Origin: Atkinsonella hypoxylon
Taxonomy: Eukaryota > Ascomycota > Sordariomycetes > Hypocreales > Clavicipitaceae
Length of the DNA: 64,000 nucleotides
NCBI GenBank assembly: GCA_000729835.1
Contig: JFHB01000043.1
Coordinates: 117,177 to 181,176, forward strand
Direction of reading: 5' to 3'
Part shown: positions 1 to 10,292 of the stretch, piece after piece
Layout of the letters: each line of letters opens with the position of its first letter
Position numbering within the stretch: position 1 is the first letter of the stretch
Translations under genes and position numbers: made by a program
Notes under the pieces: model-generated
Told to the model about the DNA's origin: nothing
Databases searched by the model: none
The model's input: only the letters and a program-made list of their open reading frames with translations

Positions 1-576
1 ATGCACAGTAACTATCACAGCCCTTGCTGGATGGAATTACCGGTAATTCATGTACCATGTTTCACAGTATTCCTATACAAGTCTGTGTCCAGGAAACAAT
101 GGAGGCACAACAGTAGCATGGCCAGATACCAACCCTATTACCTACTATGTACCTAGGTACCTACAGACATATGTATAAGGGCTCCTGAAAGGGAAGGTGC
201 AGGTGCATGCGAGGAATTTACTAATCACCAATCCGCTCAAGAGCTGGTGGGTTTTTGGTGGCGCCACATGCACCTTGTTGACCAAACCAGGCCAGAATAC
301 AGAGTACCTAGGTAGATACCTAGGAGGTAGGTACCTAGGTACCTAGGTTAACGTACTGTCTGTACCGAGTTACTAACTCGGCAGTGGGCACTGACTGAGA
401 CTGACTCCTCCTCATTGTCAACCGCAGAAAATTTTCTGCTCTCACCACGATCAAGCCCTCAACGCCAGCGCGTGCTCACTGGTCCAAAAATCTTGGCTTG
501 GTCTCTTTTTTACGATATTTTTCGGCGTCATCTTGATTCATTTCATTCATTGTATTGCTTCGTATTGGTCGTTAAC
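1..576. other. Gene-free left end with TACCTAGGTA-type repeats
   Basis: No coding sequence is supported here. The stretch holds short palindromic runs of TACCTAGGTA (about 148-163 and 303-349). It ends in the presumed promoter and 5' leader of the transporter gene that starts at 577. Confidence 0.6.
303..349. repeat. TACCTAGGTA palindromic repeat cluster
   Basis: Several overlapping copies of TACCTAGGTA/CCTAGGTAGG lie in tandem. The same motif recurs near 148-163, 18225-18242, 49856-49900, 50610-50625 and 59104-59145, always outside genes. Confidence 0.7.
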
Positions 577-2971
577 ATGGGACAGCCATCTTTTGAGGCA
601 TCTAATGCCATCCTTTACCTCACTTACGGAGCTTTCCTGTAAGTCCCGATCGTACACAGAAACGTCACTCAAAACACACAAGTCTAATTGCGGTTTCTGC
701 ATAGGGTTCTGGGCACAGGAATCGCCTGGCGAATGAGAAAGCAATCCAAGTCCGAGTTCCTGTCAAGCAATGGAACTCAGAGTGGTTAGCCAGATGTATC
801 CTTACGGGCAACTCAACAGTTAATGCGCTATCCAGCCCAAGGCGTAGCAAATGCTTGAACGTGGTCTTGCTGACTTCCATCCTCTCTTAGCACTTCCGTT
901 AGCTTTCAACTTCATCGCTTCTGGTGAGTAGGGCCGTGGCGGCTCTTTGCACCGCAAACGGTTTTTTGTTTCCTTTGCGGAGCGGCAGCTTTTTTCGCCA
1001 CTAAACCATGATCACGACATCACCACTCGTTCCGGTCAATGGATCCAGAAACGCAAGATGTTGGACGCGAGAGACCTCTTGGCAGATTTCGGCTTGACTG
1101 AGTATTGTAGGTTTGTCCTCTGATCTTACGCTTCTTCCTTCTTCTGTCGTCGAGGTTATGTCTTTGACCATCCGGCGCTCGTAATATCGTCTTATTTTCC
1201 ATCAAGTAAACATTCCTGATCTCTGTACATCACATCTGTGTAGCTCCATAGGATGAAGGCATCATAGCCTCGTCGCGCGACGGGAGAAGATGCGGCTCAC
1301 TACGGGCGCGGATTTGAAGCAGGCAACAAAGTCCGCCTCTTAACTCACCTTTGTGTGTGAGAAACTTTGCCCCTGGGAATCTGAAGCTGAGATTGTACCG
1401 TAATTACTCGATCAAGTTAATGCTTGCGTGGGAAATGTGTTGCCGCTCCAATCCCACCCTCCTCTTTCAACCCTCCTCAGACCGCTTTTCGTTTAAACTA
1501 ACTATTGCAGCCCTCGGAGCCGGCATCTTGTTCTCATACCCTGAGCTTGCCACCATAACTGGTGTTCAAGGTGTTGTCGTTTATGCTCTGGCATCGGCGT
1601 GCCCGATGCTCACCTTCGGTGCTCTTGGCCCCATCATCAGGCGCAAGTGTCCTGAAGGATTCGTCTTGACGGAGTGGACAAGACAGCGCTATGGAACCAT
1701 TGCTATGCTGTACCTCAGCTTCCTGACTTTGGTTACTTTGTTTCTATACATGGTTGCAGAGTTGTCCGCTCTCGGTCAAATGGTATCAACCTTGACTGGT
1801 CTTGACAACTTGCCGGTTATTATCGTCGAATGTGTCATTACGACCATCTACACCTGTAAGTAGTAATCGAAAACCAAGCCATGATCTGAATCTCATAAGC
1901 CTGGCCCTCTAATCAAGTCATATAGCACTTGGTGGTTTCAAGATCTCTTTCCTTACGGATGTCATTCAAGGTGGAATGGTTGTCGGACTGATCATTATCG
2001 CTACAATCACCGTTGGAGCCAAGACAGACATCAAGAAAGAGCTCATCGACTCTTCGCACCTACTGGAGCCAAGCCTTCTCGGTTGGCAGCTGCTGTACAT
2101 CTTGCCAGTGGCAGTTATCACGAATGACTTCTTCTTGTCCAGCTTCTGGCTGCGCACCTTTTCGTCCAAATCTGACAAGGACTTAATGATTGGTGTCTCT
2201 GTGGCCACGGTGGTTGTTTTGTGCATCCTCACGCTCGTTGGGTGCACCGGCCTCATAGCAGCTTGGTCTGGCGCCTGGCCGTCGGATGGCTCTCAGCCAG
2301 GGTCGTTGGCTTTCTTTCTTCTGCTCCAACAATTGCCTAATTGGGTAATTGGCATTGTGTTGGTCATGGTGGCCTCGCTCAGCTGCGCTGGCTTCGATAG
2401 CCTGCAGTCTGCGATGGTCTCTTCGGCTTCTAACGATCTCTTCCGCAACCGCCTCAGCATCTGGTACATTCGTGCCTTGGTAGTCCTGGTCATTATCCCG
2501 GTCGTCATCGTTGCCTTGCGAGCGTCCTCGATTTTGCAAATCTACTTAATCAGTGACCTCCTCTCTGCAGCTACCATTCCGGTGCTATGCCTTGGCCTAA
2601 GCGACAGGGCATACTGGTGGCGTGGCTTCGAGGTTGTTGTCGGTGGACTAGGCGGCATTATGACCGTCTTCATCTTCGGCACCATCTACTATGGCAATGC
2701 TTCCGACGGCGGTCAGCTTCTCATTCTCAAGAATGGCCTGTACGCAAATGGCTGGAGCACCTTTGGTGCCTTTGTTGCTGCCCCAGTTGGGGGATTCCTC
2801 TGGGGGTTTGGCGCTTTGGCTCTTCGTCTTACTTTCCAGTACGTCAAGGCCAAGATTTACCGTGAGCGTTTCGATGCGCTGGATCGTCCGGTTGTTTCAC
2901 AAACTTGTAGCGACTCCGATACGCCGCAGCAAGTCATGGTAAGCAGCTCCAAAGCTGGGAAGTTCTTTTAA
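577..2971 (+). CDS. DUR3-type urea transporter relative (sodium:solute symporter family)
   Basis: Predicted exons are 577-638, 705-784, 891-923, 1511-1855 and 1926-2971, giving 521 residues. The protein is highly hydrophobic with roughly a dozen membrane segments. It carries blocks that I associate with fungal urea active transporters (Dur3 branch of the solute:sodium symporter superfamily): PEGFVLTEWTRQRYGT, YMVAELSALGQ, SLGGFK at the exon 4/5 junction, and GWQLLYILPVAVITNDFFLS. It probably sits in the plasma membrane and imports urea or a related small solute; the substrate is inferred from family only. At 521 residues it is shorter than the well-studied urea permeases (about 650-700), so it may be a paralogous subgroup. 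The start is the only in-frame ATG before the first donor. The third intron (924-1510, 587 nt) is unusually long; the 33-nt exon 3 is supported by frame closure on both sides. Confidence 0.85.
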
Positions 2972-3377
2972 TTTGCTTGGAGAGAGCAATAACGCGATGA
3001 CGAATGAGACATGCCATGCGCATTTTTTGTTTGACGCAATGGCATAAGAGGCATGTTGGAAATGGAATCGTGGACAAAAGCAATTGTCTAGTGTTAGCCA
3101 AGCAGTGTCACTGTTGAAGTATGTGGGGAGTGCATCGCACATTGAATGGCAAAGATTTATAATATCAGATAGTTGCCATTGTGGCCCTGTCACAAGTTCA
3201 GGCTGCTTGCTATATTGAACATCATGACATCTGCTACGTCCAGGATTCTTCCCCGTTTTCGCTCTACCCTTGTGCAAAGCAAAAGTAGTAGTACAATTAC
3301 CAAGGCGAGGATTGTCATGATGTCAACATATTTTAATTTGTACAATGAACACTCCCAATGTCCCATCTACACTCGGA
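2972..3377. other. Convergent 3' intergenic region
   Basis: This separates the 3' ends of the transporter (+) and the MBA1-like gene (-). It should contain both 3' UTRs and polyadenylation sites. No supported gene. Confidence 0.6.
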
Positions 3378-4503
3378 TCATTGCTTCGTAGTCGAGTCAG
3401 TCCACCCTGCCCGTCTAGCTTGCTCCTTTTCTATCACGGCCTTCTCCTGCAGGTACGCCTCCAGAGTAGTAGCAGACGTAGTCCCCCATATCCGCCACGG
3501 GCAAACTTCAAACGTCTTCGAATTGGCCTGTCTCGACAAGACCACGTACTCAATCTTATCCTGCATCTTGAGACTCCCAGGAATGGTTTGACCCGTCGCA
3601 GCATCGTACCTCCACGCCTTCTGCGTCGACGAGATGGCCACGACAGCCTGCTCCGTCATCAGGATCTTGTCCAGAGGGTTTCCCCGGTGGATCTGGTGGG
3701 ACAGCAGTCGAGGGTAGACGAGCCCGTTGTTATACTTGACGACTTCGAACCGCACGCCTTCCCTGGGATTACGCCGGTCGATGGCCGCACAGAGCTTCTT
3801 GGCAAAGTCCCCGAGGCAGATGCGGTCAAGCGTGGCTTTGTCGCCGGCAGCAAAGGCCTCGAGCATCTCGCGGTACATGGCTTTGGCGGTGGGCGCGATG
3901 GTGCCCCGGCGGGCTTTCCACTTTGGTCGTGTCGTCCAGCTTTCCATCGACTGGAGCTTGAAGCTGAGGATGGAGGCGGTGCCGATGAGCCAGTGCTTCA
4001 GGCGGGAGAGGTGGTACTGTGCGAAGGAGGCTGGGGATCGGGGGTACTGCGACAGAGGGAGGGAGACGAAAGTGCCTTGTTTCGAAGACGGTTAGTTTTT
4101 TTTTTTTTCAGATTGTGTGTCTTTTTGGAGCAAGGATGGGGACAAATTTGGCACGGGGGTGTTTTTTTTTTTTTTTTTTCTCTCCCGGTCGCTGAGATTG
4201 TTTCGCGAGCAACGACTGACCTGGGAATAAGGGCCCTGCGCCATTCCGGAAGTACTCGGCATTCGCCAGCTTCTGCATGCGCGACATGCTCTCCTCCTTG
4301 CCCATCTTGGCGTTCTGCCGAATGGCCTTGTCGACTTCTCGACGGAGGCTGTCCCGCGAGGCATGGCGTCTCGTTGCATGGTAGACCACGAGGGGTCTTG
4401 CAATAGCGACTCGGAGACACGGGGAGCCGGTAGCCCGCTGCGTTGACAACAGCGCGGCCATTTGGAGCTGGTTGCGGCACCTTTGCTTTGCGAGGCGATT
4501 CAC
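3378..4503 (-). CDS. MBA1: Mitochondrial inner-membrane ribosome receptor / mL45 family (MBA1-like, Tim44-like domain)
   Basis: Exons on the minus strand are 4221-4503 and 3378-4075, giving 326 residues. The intron (4076-4220) has a GTCAGT donor, a CTAAC branch-point-like motif and pure T tracts on the plus strand. The N-terminus is rich in Arg and Ser without acids, as expected for a mitochondrial presequence. The C-terminal half has the Tim44-like/MRPL45 fold pattern (AKAMYREMLEAFAAGDKA, WRYDAATGQTIPGSLKMQDK). Mba1/mL45 proteins tether mitochondrial ribosomes to the inner membrane for cotranslational insertion. The first ATG at 4503 is used; a second in-frame ATG at 4461 starts a cleaner presequence and is a possible alternative. 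The gene is transcribed divergently from the complex I assembly gene CIA30, so both may share a promoter. Confidence 0.82.
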
Positions 4504-4735
4504 ACAAGCTGGGCGGATGTATCTATCTATCTAACTAGTTATCTATCAGCCCCGGCTCGGAAGGGTCGCCTCCGAGTTTGCTTGCTTGCTTTGCTGGTCG
4601 GCACCCTGGGTCCACAGCTGCGCAACGCCATCAAGCAACTTGCTTCTAACGTTAGTTAGTTACCTAGTTAGATTAATTAATTAGTTAGTTAATCCACGCT
4701 CCGCTCCGTTTTCCCCCGCAGTACGCCCTTCCACC
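4504..4735. promoter_or_regulatory. Divergent promoter between MBA1-like and CIA30, with TTAG/TTAA repeats
   Basis: Only 232 nt separate the two start codons. The centre holds repeated TAACTAGTTA, ATCTATCTATC and GTTAGTTAG/ATTAATTAATTAG runs (about 4525-4550 and 4648-4693). It is inferred to be a shared promoter for two mitochondrial-biogenesis genes; no specific factor site is identified. Confidence 0.5.
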
Positions 4736-5519
4736 ATGAGGCCCACGCAAGTCCTCGCCAAAGGCCTCCTCGGTCGAAGCATAGACGAGCTCCGACGCCG
4801 CACAGGCATAGGTTCGCTACATCATCCCACTTCCCACGAAAGCAGAGAAAGCTAACGCTCGACAAGCCCTCAAGCTCGAAGCCGTCAAGGGGCCCCTCGG
4901 CCCTCGCACGCTCTACGATTTCACCACCGCCCGCTCCGTCCAAGACTGCGTCCTCATGTCCGACCGCCTCATAGGCGGCTCGTCCCAAAGCAACCTCGAC
5001 CTGGGCACCAACCACGCCCGCTTCCACGGCCGCATATCTACCGCCCTCCCGGACGATAGACCACGCGTCCTGCGCAGCGGGTACGCGGGCTTCCGCACGC
5101 CCGACCAGGCGCCTACGCTGTTTGGCCGCGCGCTGTGGGACATTGATCCGTACACGTACCTTGCGCTCCGGATCAAGTCGGACGGCCGGTCGTACTTTGT
5201 CAATGTGCAGACCGAGGCGGTCGAGCCGTCGGATTTGCATCAGCATAGGCTGTTTGCCAAGACGCCTGGTCGGTGGGAGACGGTGCTGATCAAGTGGAAT
5301 GATTTTGTGCGCACGAATCATGGCTTCGTCGTTGAGCCGCAGACCGAGTTGCTCCGGCAGAAGGTGAGGACGGTTGGCATCGGGCTGACGGATCGGGTGG
5401 AGGGTCCTTTTGAGCTTTGCATCGAGCGCGTGTGGGCGACTAATCAGGTTGGGGGCCCGGTCGACAAGGCGGACGGGACCGAGTTGAAGAATAAGAAGGG
5501 GGAGAGGATACGGTGGTAG
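4736..5519 (+). CDS. CIA30: Complex I intermediate-associated protein 30 (CIA30/NDUFAF1 family)
   Basis: Exons are 4736-4811 and 4867-5519, giving 242 residues. CIA30 proteins are mitochondrial chaperones that bind membrane-arm intermediates during assembly of NADH:ubiquinone oxidoreductase. The family signature is clear: LYDFTTARSVQDCVLMSDR near the start, then ARFHGRIST, GYAGFRTP, LFGRALWDIDPYTYLALRIK and FVRTNHGFVVEPQT, ending in IGIGLTDRVEGPFELCIERV. It lacks a long acidic insert that I recall from some fungal homologues, but the core is complete. The short first exon (25 codons) is needed for a start codon and joins in frame. Its location next to MBA1 and near COX13 makes a small local group of respiratory-assembly genes. 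Confidence 0.92.
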
Positions 5520-5719
5520 TTAGTGCCAGGGACGATGGCTGTCAGGGATTGGCAGGGAGGGACAGTATGGGTTGATTTGAAAAAGGGGAATGAATGAAAC
5601 TCGCCTGGTACGGCATGTCATTACGGAAAAGGTGAAGGTGTAACTTGCCATGTACATGTACATCAAACTAAAAGAAAACAACGTTGAAAACAGCAAAGAC
5701 CACACAACGTCGAGGCACG

Positions 5720-8191
5720 TCATCCCCGTCCCAGACTCAGCGTTTCCGCAGTCCGTCTCAACTCAACATAAGCCGCCGCGTAATCCGCCGCCAGCGCCAT
5801 CTCCCCGCTCAACTTCATAATCATAGCCCTCTTCGCCATCATCTCGCACTGGTTCCTGACATCCTGGAGAGCAGAATAGTAATCAAACGACCTTCGCACG
5901 GCGGACAAAGCCCGAGTCATCTGCTCACCACGCTTGCTCGACGCGGGAGGCATCGTGCCGGCCAAGCCCATGTAGGCATCTGCCAAGGAGGAATACAGTC
6001 GAGCGGAGAGCGCAGACGAATCGCACTCGAGCGCGCGCGGGAGGACCGCGACGAGGAGCTGCGTCGCGGCCTCGAATTCGCCCAGCGAGACCAAGATGTT
6101 GGATAGTGCCCCGATCGCCTGCCACAGACATGGGATGAGCCTTGCCCGCCAGGCAATGTTGGTGGCGCGAATCGCCGTGCTGAACGCCCTCTGCGGACGG
6201 CCGCATTTGCCGAGCAGCGAGACCTTCAGCAGGAGGAGTCGCACGCGGAGTGCAACGTCTTTGTTCTCGTCCCTCACTTTCTGCAGCAAGCCTTCTACCT
6301 CGGCGAATGCTCGTTGCACATCGCCCCGGCGCGTCAGACAATCAATGTGCAGGGAATCAATGATGAAGGCCATGTCCGGCTCCAGATCGTCCGACTTGGA
6401 TTGCAGAAGCTGGCCTAGTAGCTCTTCGGCGCCGAGGAGATTGTTGTGGTGCAAGTGCTTCTTGACCTTGATGATGGCCCTGTATTTGTACCAGTATTGG
6501 CCGGGCTTCCAGGAGCGTAGGGAGTTCTCGTTCAATCGTTCCAGGTACTGCAGGCCCTCGTCGTATCGACCTCGATCTGCAAGCGAGAGGGCCATGCGGC
6601 ACGTGTGCTTGAGCTCGTCATCGAAAACGGCATGCCTCGCGTAGCATCTCAGGAATATCTCAGACGTCAGTGTTGAGAGTTGCGACAAGCCCAGCCTGCT
6701 CCATAAGGCAGCGTAGAGCGCAAGCTGAGATCCGAGCATGGTCTTCATATTCTTCTCGACAATGACTTGCGAGCTTCGCACCATGTACTCGAGAGATGTT
6801 GCCACGCTGTCGCCATTGATCAGGCCAAGCTTCGCTTCGCTTAGCAGAACCGAGCTCCAGAGAGTCCACATGCCAGACTCCTTGGCTTTGACTCTGAGAA
6901 AGGCCAAGCTCTCCTTGCCGGGGCCTAGTAAGCTGTTCGACTCCAGTTCATAAACCAGATCAGGATGTGCTCGACCGAAATGGAATAACCAGTTCAGCGC
7001 AAAGTTAAGACAGGTCATATCCCGGTTCTCTCTCGCTGTGGACACGGTTTCCATCATGGCAGCAACAGCTTCCTTATAGCAGCCAAAGTCCGCCTGCAGT
7101 ACGGCCAGGTTCATGAGCGCATACTGATAGAAAAGCCGATCCCGATACTGCATGGTATAGTCAAAGTATCTGTGCAGAAAATCAAAGGCGGTTGGACAGT
7201 CTCCCGATCTCCAGGCATCAAGAAAGCTGGACAAGGGTTGTTAGTGAGCAGCAAACTCATGATTGGAACTTGTTTCCAACACTGTACCTAAGGTAATGAG
7301 TAAGACTAGGTATACTGAAACTATCGTGGAGTAAGTCGTGAAATTGATGCCGTATCTCCAATGGGATCCGGTTTCCATATTCTGTTGCAGCACCATTAGA
7401 GAGCATGTATCACAGATATCAAGCCATCACTTACTCTGCAGCTGTTCAATCTGGAACTCCAAAAGTGTCTCAATATCATCAGTGCTTACAGCGATCGTGC
7501 TGCTCTCGTCGCCAGTGAGCATATCGCCGTAAGCCACCGCTGCCAGAGCAGCGACGCTTTCCGGGTCCCAGTCCTCCTGCTCTCCAAGTAGCAATACGTT
7601 GTCGAAGCTGAGTCGGTCAAAGCTTGGGTTCTTCCTCTTTAGGTAATGCGCCGTAGGTTGACGGTATCGCACAAAAGCCTTCCACAGTTCCGCGCAGTCG
7701 TGAAAGCGCAGTCGTTGATACTCTAGTCGTGCTCTCCGAACGAAGGCACCCAACGGAGAGGTTCTCGTGAGTCTCATTTTCGTGTCTTGTTCAGAATCCT
7801 CGCCTCCATCCTTTTGGCGCTCTTCCTTGGTCCGGGTAAGCATAGTCATGATCCTTTCGAAAAATTCGTAAAGAGCGTCAAGTGAGTTTAGATCCCAAAT
7901 CTTGTTGAGGAATTGGTCCCATAGCTTCCGGCCTGGGATGCCCTGTAAGAGGGGATAGTTTCCGAGAAGCTTTTCGAAATCTTTTATGGAAATGACTAGA
8001 TTGACCGTTTGCTCTGCTTTTGACCATCGAGCCTCTTGTGACGATATGGGATCCGTGGAGGCATGATCCATGAGGTGGGATGTGATGAACGAGAGCACTG
8101 GGAGCACGGCGTCGCTGGGGACAGCTTCCTCTGTGTAAAGTTCCACCAGAGCCAAAAGGCAAACTTTGGCGGGCGTGAGATATCGCGTCAT
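5720..8191 (-). CDS. APC5: Anaphase-promoting complex subunit 5 (APC5)
   Basis: Minus-strand exons are 7435-8191, 7288-7381 and 5720-7226, giving 785 residues. APC5 is a scaffold subunit of the APC/C ubiquitin ligase that drives mitotic exit and anaphase onset. The N-terminal part (MTRYLTPAKVCLLALVELY) and the helical TPR-type body with the conserved block FDYLHRYFDYTMQ-like (FDFLHRYFDYTMQYRDR), then ALMNLAVLQADFGCYKEAV and CLNFALNWLFHFGRAHPDL, match the family. The 94-nt middle exon restores frame on both sides. The start chosen is 8191 because MTRYL resembles family N-termini. A second ATG at 8317 is in frame and would add 42 residues, including a Lys run encoded by the A-rich leader that directly abuts the start codon. 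Confidence 0.93.
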
Positions 8192-9006
8192 GGTTTTTTT
8201 TTTTTTTCTTTTTTTTTGATTCATCAAATATACTCCAGCGTGATATCGCCTTTGCCAGGAAGTAGGTTGGTGTTGTTGGTTGTTGTTGGATCCTGTCTGT
8301 GATTGACGTGTAAACATGAATTGATTTTGTCCGGCGCCCCTCAGCGCGATCGAATTCAGGTGTCAGCCGCTGGGAGCAGCTACAGTGTGTACTTACCCCG
8401 CTGTGCAAGACCAGATACACCCACTGTAGAAGGCTTCCTTAGTGCATGGCTGCTCGATTATAGTGGAGTGCTGCGCTAACCCACAGGTGCATACCACGAT
8501 ACAGATCGGAGAGTAATACGTTCCAAAGTTGGGGTTTGGGGTACAAAAGAAATCGACTACAACTTTCCACCTACCTTAAGTATGTAAAGCTCTTGTATAC
8601 AGAATTAAGCGCATGGTGCATTGACATTGGCAAACACTTTGACCACTTACTGAAGGTTTCATTCAACCAAAATTTCATGCTTCCCAGTACTCCTTCATCT
8701 AGCCCTCCTCAATAGAATAATGCAGGCCAATGGATCTTTTCACACTTCGCGCAAATGCGTTGGCTTTGAAGGTAATTCACTTAGGAAATTCGTGTTAAGC
8801 AGTAGATACATGTAAATGTCACCAATGAGAGAGCACCAAGTGATTGTACGCTAGGGCGATGTCTCAGCACATGGGCGACAAAAGGTCGACAGGTATATTT
8901 CTAGTTTGCTTTTCGTTCGAGGAAATTGTAGGCAAACAGTACAGCGGAATCTCCAACTAGAAACCCAGCAATCCGGTTGGGAAAAGGTATTATTCTGCAG
9001 AGTTAT
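8192..9006. other. Intergenic region between COX13 3' end and APC5 start
   Basis: Both flanking genes run on the minus strand, so this contains the COX13 3' UTR and the APC5 promoter. A T-rich tract at about 8193-8217 becomes an almost pure A leader immediately before the APC5 ATG. No gene is supported. Confidence 0.6.
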
Positions 9007-9699
9007 TTAGGCAACCTTATTCGGGTTGTGGTAGTTCACAGAATCGTTCCAACTACCCAGATGTTAGTCACTAGTTCGAACAGAATCGCCACGCCGAGAT
9101 TTTGCATCCCTCAGGTGGCACTTCCTGTAGCGGAAGTCGATGCTTACAACAACGTTTTGTCGCCATTACCCCACTGGAAGTTCTTGGTGCGGATGTTCTG
9201 GTAGGAATATTCAGTGCGCTCCTCCAGAGGAGGCATGTGGCTCCAGTGCTCCCAGTGGTTCTTCCACAGAACCCAAGCATTGGCGCCAGAAGCAATCAGA
9301 AAGACGGGGACGACGCTGCATATATCTGTTAGCCTGTGTCGATTGCGAGATAGGCAAGAATGTATTCAGCTTCTATGCGCTCCGCCATGGGTGTTTGGAC
9401 ATAAGATAGCTGATCACTCGTCATGTTCCGTCCCCGTTCTATGATAGATGCCGGCCAACGAGCAACAAGCATTGAATCATGAACATGAGGGATTCCTCTA
9501 ACTCTTGAACTAGAGTAGCGACATACTAGAGAGAAATCTTCTTCCACAGCTCGGTAGTGGACTTGGCGTGCTCCTTGATGTGCTGTCGCTCCTTGATGAA
9601 CTCGTTCTCGGTAGAGGTGCTGGCGAAACGGCGCTGAGCGGGAGCGCGCAGCTGCGCGGGGAGGCGCGAAGTGGTTCTGGCGACGGCTCGCGAGAACAT
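9007..9699 (-). CDS. COX13: Cytochrome c oxidase subunit VIa (COX13/COX6A), mitochondrial
   Basis: Minus-strand exons are 9527-9699, 9148-9315 and 9007-9052, giving 128 residues. This small nuclear-encoded subunit of respiratory complex IV sits in the inner membrane. The first ~30 residues form an Arg/Ala-rich presequence. A membrane helix begins VVPVFLIASGANAWVLW, followed by the family signature HWEHWSHMPPLEERTEY and WGNGDKTLFWND. The last exon (46 nt) is easily missed: reading through the second donor would end the protein two residues early, whereas splicing yields the expected FWND tail. COX13 next to APN2 is a standard marker of the MAT region in Pezizomycotina. Confidence 0.95.
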
Positions 9700-10292
9700 A
9701 TTGATCAATCTTATCGGCGGTTATAGACTCAATGGCGATCAATAGCTTTGGGTGACAATTAATGATGAACCTGCGAGGTACAAACATCGACTCATCCGGC
9801 ACAGCTGGTGGACGGTGGACCCGGGCATGGGAAGAAGAAGTACCATCACGTGATTTCTACGTCGGCATTCGGGTAACGCTTGATTGTCATGCTCTCGAGA
9901 GCCAATCACGTCATGGACCATCTTGCCAATATAGCATTCCCATCAAGTTGTGAGAATGAAAGAATTCAGGTATTGCGTGATCGGAGTCGGAAGCCTTTGC
10001 TTTCATATTGTCAAGATACTGGAGGCATCATGTATCAGCATGCTCTCTACTTCATTCTTGCCGATATTTAGCAATGAACTGCAGAACAAATTCCTCGCAC
10101 GTGACAGTCAAGTCTGGCCAATTTTGGCCAGCTACATATTTACATATTTCAGGCGAAGACAGTGACACGATCCCGCCGTGAATGTTGCTTCCAATCTAAA
10201 CGCGTCTTATGGTAGTTGAATAAATATCCTCTCCCAAACTTGGTCAATTCAGTCAGCAGGATGCGAATAAGCTGGCTCGAGAGTTTCCCAGC
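9700..10292. promoter_or_regulatory. Divergent promoter between COX13 and APN2
   Basis: 593 nt lie between two divergently oriented start codons. Both transcripts should start here. No individual regulatory site can be named with confidence and no coding sequence is supported. Confidence 0.45.
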
